NCBI GenBank assembly: GCA_965218555.1
Contig: OZ244625.1
Span: 5,518,001 to 5,582,000, forward strand
Direction of reading: 5' to 3'
DNA: 64,000 nt
From: JAPPLB01 sp965218555
GTDB taxonomy: Bacteria; Acidobacteriota; Terriglobia; Bryobacterales; UBA6623
Shown here: in pieces, positions 60,057-64,000 of the stretch
How the letters are laid out: each line of letters begins with the position of its first letter
Position numbering within the stretch: the first letter of the stretch is position 1
Made by a program: the position numbers and the translations under genes
The notes under the pieces: model-generated
Told to the model about the DNA's origin: nothing
The model's database searches: none
Seen by the model: the letters and a program-made list of their open reading frames with translations, nothing else

Positions 60057-60686
60057 ATGAATCTCCCCAATGCTCTGACGGTGTTGCGGATTTTCTTTGT
60101 CCCGCTTCTTCTCGCAGTCATGCTGAGGCGTGACATCGAATGGGATACCGGTGCGTTCGTCTTGACGAAGGAATGGCTGGCATTCGTGATTTTTCTGTTC
60201 GCCGCCATCACCGATCTGCTGGACGGATATATTGCCCGACGACGACGCCAGGTCACGACCTTTGGCAAGCTGCTCGACCCGGTCGCGGACAAGCTGCTGA
60301 TCTCGGCGGCTTTCATTTCACTGGTCGAGCTCGATCGCGTCCCAGCGTGGATGGTGGTGATCATCGTCGGCCGCGAATTTGCGGTCAACGGCCTACGCAG
60401 CATCGCGTCCGCGGAAGGATTTCAGATCGCCGCCAGTGACCTCGGCAAGACAAAGATGGTCGCTCAGGTGATCTCGGTATCTCTGCTATTGATCTCACCG
60501 CCCGGAACGATCTTCGCCGAGTTGGCCCACATCTCGCTCTGGCTCGTTGTTCTGTTCGCGGCGGCTTCGATGATTGAGTACTTCCGCAGCTTCTGGAGCC
60601 GTATCGAGCAGCCGCCCACACCCCAGCCGAAGACGTCGCCGAAGCTGCTGGTCATACGCAAAGAGCGCAAGGACCTGGCGACCTGA
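60057..60686 (+). CDS. pgsA: CDP-diacylglycerol-glycerol-3-phosphate 3-phosphatidyltransferase
   Basis: 209 residues from the ATG at 60057. The CDP-alcohol phosphotransferase signature DLLDGYIARRRRQVTTFGKLL continues DPVADK, with all Asp and Gly residues of D-G-x2-A-R-x8-G-x3-D-x3-D. Five or six membrane helices are visible. The N-terminus (NLPNALTVLRIFFVPLLL) is typical of PgsA. The enzyme makes phosphatidylglycerophosphate in the inner membrane. A short basic C-terminal tail (KLLVIRKERKDLAT) lies in the cytoplasm. Confidence 0.93.
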   Translation: MNLPNALTVLRIFFVPLLLAVMLRRDIEWDTGAFVLTKEWLAFVIFLFAAITDLLDGYIARRRRQVTTFGKLLDPVADKLLISAAFISLVELDRVPAWMVVIIVGREFAVNGLRSIASAEGFQIAASDLGKTKMVAQVISVSLLLISPPGTIFAELAHISLWLVVLFAAASMIEYFRSFWSRIEQPPTPQPKTSPKLLVIRKERKDLAT

Positions 60687-60888
60687 GCCGTGTTTCTCGC
60701 CAGGAACACGCAGCGCTCATCCAGGTTCTGAGATTCGCGGCATATTGATCGGTCAGAGTAAAAACCCAGCCTCAACCGGAATGGAACAGACTCGCCCCAG
60801 CTGTACAGGAGCGTGTGTCAACCGTTACCCGCGCCGCCAAACGCAAAAACGTCTCATACGTTCCTCTTTCACATGCCCGCCGGGTCAG

Positions 60889-61986
60889 TTATGCGGACTT
60901 GCCGAATAGCGTGGGCAAGATGCGATAGGACCCTACGACGATGATGGGTAGCAGAAAGAGGATCCAAAAAGCCCAGGTAGTGAGGCCATAGCCCTTGCTG
61001 ATCAGGGTGACGAGACCGAATTTCTCAGCGAGGAAGATCGCGCCGACCAACAGGCTGGCGGCGACAGCGAGCCGAAGCGAGCGAGACATGGTACGGCCCC
61101 GTTCGGACAACATGCCGGCGATGCGCTCGTTGAATCCATGGATCATCCCGGTGCCGGTTTCGATGAACGTACCGAACAGGATGATCTGAAAGAAGGTTTG
61201 GAACAAGGGCATGTCGAGTTGTCCGAGGACGAAGTTGGCGGGGATGGCTTCGGAGACGATGGATGGATAGTAACCGAGGAAAGTGGTGTAGATGAGCACG
61301 CCGGGGAACATCGCAATCACGCCCGCCAGCAGACCCGCACTGAATGCCTCACGGCGATGTTCGATGTGCCGTAAGGCGAATAACATGGCTGGCAGCGCCG
61401 CGAGATTGTAGGCGGCGTACCTGATGCCGGCCAGGAAACCGGCGGAGTCCGGCTTCGAGACCGTCATGTTGCTGAAGATGGTATCGCCGGAGTCGCTGAG
61501 CACGAAGACAATCAGCAGAAAGTAGAGCAAGTAGAGGCCCAACGACCAGATCGAGAAGAAGCGTTCGATCAAGTCGCTACCCCGGTAGGCAAAAACGCCG
61601 ACGACGGCAACCATGACGAGCGTCCCGGCGATACGGGGCCAACCGAGTGTTTCGTACAAAAGCTCTCCGGAAGCGGAACCAACAACAGCGACGGTAAGGA
61701 TGACCTGCAGCACGTACAGCACTTCGAAGGCGATCCAGCCGCGGCCGAGTAGTGAGTTGAGGAACGTGCGGTAGTCGAAAAAGCGCCCTGCACGGGCAAG
61801 CTCGAAGCTGAGTGCAAGAATGATTCCCCAAATCACGGTGGAGATGAGCATGCCGAGGTAGCCGCCGACAGGGCCCTCGGTCAGGAAGAACTCGACGAGT
61901 TCGCGGCCCGTTCCGTAGCCACCGCCTATGACGATGGATTGAAAGACAAAGCCGGGGAGGAGGTATTTGCGATAGATGCTGAGCAT
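60889..61986 (-). CDS. YkvI-like multipass membrane protein
   Basis: 365 residues from the ATG at 61986. About ten hydrophobic segments are visible, starting with FVFQSIVIGGGYGTGREL. The GGGYGTGRE loop, EVLYVLQVILTVAVVGSASGE, and the later IETGTGMIHGFNER resemble YkvI-type proteins of the APC/LeuT-like superfamily. The transported substrate is unknown. No partner gene is evident. The start has no strong ribosome site. Confidence 0.78.
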   Translation of the reverse strand: MLSIYRKYLLPGFVFQSIVIGGGYGTGRELVEFFLTEGPVGGYLGMLISTVIWGIILALSFELARAGRFFDYRTFLNSLLGRGWIAFEVLYVLQVILTVAVVGSASGELLYETLGWPRIAGTLVMVAVVGVFAYRGSDLIERFFSIWSLGLYLLYFLLIVFVLSDSGDTIFSNMTVSKPDSAGFLAGIRYAAYNLAALPAMLFALRHIEHRREAFSAGLLAGVIAMFPGVLIYTTFLGYYPSIVSEAIPANFVLGQLDMPLFQTFFQIILFGTFIETGTGMIHGFNERIAGMLSERGRTMSRSLRLAVAASLLVGAIFLAEKFGLVTLISKGYGLTTWAFWILFLLPIIVVGSYRILPTLFGKSA

Positions 61987-62162
61987 GGGCGGACGCGCGT
62001 TGGTCGTTGGGCAATCATAGCGCGATTGGTTAAACTGCGGCTGACCAGCCACGACCAGGAGCGCGCCAGTGGTAGCGGCCATCCGCAAACGACGGCGCTA
62101 GCTTATCCTAGAGACAAGGTTTCGAAACAGTTCGAATCCGCGGTTGCAGGGGGCGAAAAGGC

Positions 62163-63983
62163 ATGACGAAACACCTGAAACGGCTCAGTCCGTTCTTCAT
62201 CCTCCTCGCCGTGCCTCTATCCGCTACGGATAAGACCAACGCCCCTGAGCCAACCGTTCGCTCCGTGTGGGTGGACGCCCACACGAACCTTCTCGGTGCT
62301 CCTTCCCTCGACGGTCGCTACCTCTCTCTGGTCGATGTCGAGACAGGCGATCTCGCCGTCCTCGATCTCTCAACCAGAGAGAAGATCCGTCTCACCAGCA
62401 ATCCGCCCGAATCCAAGGAGTTCGCCTACTTCTCGGCCATCTCGCCCGACAGCAGCCACGTAGCCTATGCCTGGTTCAACGACGAGGAGTTTTACGAGCT
62501 TCGCCTCGTCTCGTTGACGGACTCCGGAAGCCGCGTCCGGCCTGGCGAGCCGCGTGTTGTCTTTCGCAACCCGGAAGCTGGTTTCGTCCAACCGTGTTCC
62601 TGGTCCCCTGACGGTGAACAGATCCTGACCCTGCTCTTCCGCAAAGACAACATCAGCCAGATCGCACTCGTTTCCGCCCGCGACGGCTCCACGAGGGTTC
62701 TCAAGTCGTTGAACTGGGTTTATCCAAAAAAGATGGAGTTCTCGCCCGACGGCCGCTTCATCGTCTATGACTCGACCGTCACGGAGGGGTCCGACGCTCG
62801 CGACATCTTTCTGCTTTCGGTTGACGGCAGCAGCGAAGTGAAGCTCATCGACGAGCCCTCGAACGATATCTTCCCCGTCTGGACGCCGGATGGCAAAGCC
62901 GTCGTCTTTGCCAGCGACCGGGCCGGCACAATGGATGCCTGGATGATACCGGTCGCCGACGGTAAACCTGCAGGCCCTCCGAGATTGCTCAAGAAGAAAC
63001 TCGGCCGCTTTCTGCCGATGGGTATCACACGCCAGCGTAACTTCTATTACGGCTTGCGGACCGGGCATTCCGACATCTACACAGCCGAACTGGAAGAGGG
63101 CGCGGCGGGCATTAACGGTAAGCCCACCATGATACGCGGCCGCCTGACCGGAACCAACACCGCCCCGGCTTGGTCGCCGGACGGACGTTATCTCGCCTAT
63201 CTCTCTCGCTGGGGAACGGAGAATTACGCGCAGGAATCGAGGGTCGTTACGATCCGCGATCTCGAAGAGGGCAAGGAGCACATCGTCAGTCCGAAGCTCG
63301 CTTACATTGAGCGTCTAGTCTGGGCTCCCGACGGCGGGTCGCTGCTCGTTAGCGGAAGCGACGGCAAGAGCCGTGCCGGACTGTTTCAGGTCAACGCCAA
63401 GACCGGCGAGACTACCCCCATCGTGCGCGAGCGCAGCACGAACTTCCGCGGGTTTGAAGGCGTCTGGTCGAGTGACGGCAAGACCGTCTTCTACATCTAC
63501 GAAGAGCCGGAGCAAGGCTTCAGCATCCGTCGGCTCATTGTGGAAACCTACGAGGAATCGACTCTTCACGACACTCCGTCCAACTTGCCGATGCACAACT
63601 TGGCGCTTTCTCCGGACGGCAACCGGCTCGCCTTCGCAACGAAAGACCCGCTGATCGCACAAACGGAAGTGCTGCAAGTCCTGCCCGTTGACGGCGGCGC
63701 ACCTCGCAAGCTTCTGACCGCCCGGAATGCCACGCTCAATGGTATCGAATGGCTCCCGGACGGCTCTGCTTTGCTCGTTGGTACGCCCGGCAAACCGACG
63801 CCTTCGATCTGGAAGATTGCTGCAACGGGAGGCGCCCCCCAACGCTTGCCAATCCAGATCGACCACAACGGCCGTTTCCGGCTTGACCCGCAAGGGCGCC
63901 GCATCGCCTTTAGCGCCGGCCAGCAGCAATCGGAAATCTGGGTCATGACCGACTTCCTGCCGCAAGAGCAGGCTGCCCGCTAA
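62163..63983 (+). CDS. Secreted PD40/TolB-like beta-propeller protein
   Basis: 606 residues with a signal peptide (FFILLAVPLSA, to about residue 21). It consists of repeated PD40 blades, for example SPDSSHVAYAWFNDEE, SPDGRFIVYDSTVTEG, TPDGKAVVFASDRAGTMDAW, SPDGRYLAYLSRWG and SPDGNRLAFATKD. No peptidase or other catalytic domain follows; the protein ends EIWVMTDFLPQEQAAR. It may be a scaffold or ligand binder. It resembles sensor domains fused to regulators in Acidobacteria, but no fusion is present. Confidence 0.85.
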   Translation: MTKHLKRLSPFFILLAVPLSATDKTNAPEPTVRSVWVDAHTNLLGAPSLDGRYLSLVDVETGDLAVLDLSTREKIRLTSNPPESKEFAYFSAISPDSSHVAYAWFNDEEFYELRLVSLTDSGSRVRPGEPRVVFRNPEAGFVQPCSWSPDGEQILTLLFRKDNISQIALVSARDGSTRVLKSLNWVYPKKMEFSPDGRFIVYDSTVTEGSDARDIFLLSVDGSSEVKLIDEPSNDIFPVWTPDGKAVVFASDRAGTMDAWMIPVADGKPAGPPRLLKKKLGRFLPMGITRQRNFYYGLRTGHSDIYTAELEEGAAGINGKPTMIRGRLTGTNTAPAWSPDGRYLAYLSRWGTENYAQESRVVTIRDLEEGKEHIVSPKLAYIERLVWAPDGGSLLVSGSDGKSRAGLFQVNAKTGETTPIVRERSTNFRGFEGVWSSDGKTVFYIYEEPEQGFSIRRLIVETYEESTLHDTPSNLPMHNLALSPDGNRLAFATKDPLIAQTEVLQVLPVDGGAPRKLLTARNATLNGIEWLPDGSALLVGTPGKPTPSIWKIAATGGAPQRLPIQIDHNGRFRLDPQGRRIAFSAGQQQSEIWVMTDFLPQEQAAR

Positions 63984-64000
63984 CCCCAGTACTCCTATCC

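Noticed and set aside
62125..62150. T-arm-like sequence AGTTCGAATCC
   Set aside because: The flanking bases do not form a 5-bp T stem and nothing upstream forms the rest of a tRNA.

Overview
The window is GC-rich bacterial chromosome. The gene content points to an Acidobacteriota genome, probably the Bryobacterales/Solibacter side. Pointers are an Oar-like TonB-dependent barrel, a DUF1501 protein, Tat-exported Gfo/Idh/MocA oxidoreductases, DUF3604 and DUF6807 proteins, a 78-aa AT-hook-like protein, an ECF sigma/anti-sigma/DUF4097/PDZ operon, and an EF-P with a PGN-type loop tip. This placement is inference from gene families; no rRNA or tRNA gene was found to confirm it.

Layout. 1-6.8 kb: the end of a DUF1501 gene, two Gfo/Idh/MocA genes, a secreted amidohydrolase and gnd, with two decayed genes between them (a DUF6807 protein and the C-terminus of a PQQ-type dehydrogenase). 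7.2-14.3 kb: six insertion sequences packed end to end (IS1182/IS5-like, IS110, IS630, IS5, IS630, IS481), stopping exactly at the stop codon of a D-2-hydroxyacid dehydrogenase gene. 15.8-24.5 kb: efp, selA, an acetamidase-like gene, an MBL-fold hydrolase overlapping purB, and a large outer-membrane barrel. 24.6-33.6 kb: secreted or periplasmic metabolic genes (cupin, class V aminotransferase, D-threonine-aldolase-like enzyme, aldo/keto reductase, DUF3604, beta-propeller lipoprotein). 34.0-35.1 kb: an intact IS481 copy sitting in the stop codon of an E1-beta gene, followed by the matching E1-alpha gene. 37.3-41.2 kb: a zinc-ribbon microprotein and the four-gene ECF sigma, zinc-finger/HEAT anti-sigma, DUF4097, PDZ operon. 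41.5-46.1 kb: an S9 peptidase, cysQ-like and recN. 46.4-50.6 kb: tolQ-tolR-tolA-tolB and pal. 50.9-54.8 kb: rpmI-rplT-pheS-pheT. 55.1-64 kb: thiD, a second beta-propeller lipoprotein, a cyclophilin with a decayed partial copy behind it, a glucuronokinase-like GHMP kinase, pgsA, a YkvI-like membrane protein and a PD40 propeller protein.

How it fits together. Housekeeping operons (translation, envelope energisation, cell division, purine and thiamine synthesis) alternate with secreted catabolic genes and with fossils of such genes. Six enzymes of usually cytosolic fold (NAD(P)-, PLP- or metal-dependent) carry twin-arginine leaders, so much of this metabolism is probably placed outside the inner membrane.

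Most unusual points. (1) A single CTAG has apparently received IS5 and two IS630 insertions beside an IS481 end. (2) The IS481 transposase has no stop codon of its own and uses the TAG of its CTAG target; the same CTAG also ends the neighbouring host gene on the opposite strand. (3) One IS481 copy differs from the other by a 46-bp deletion between short direct repeats. (4) Pal carries runs of 10 and 11 prolines while the EF-P encoded nearby has Asn at the loop tip.
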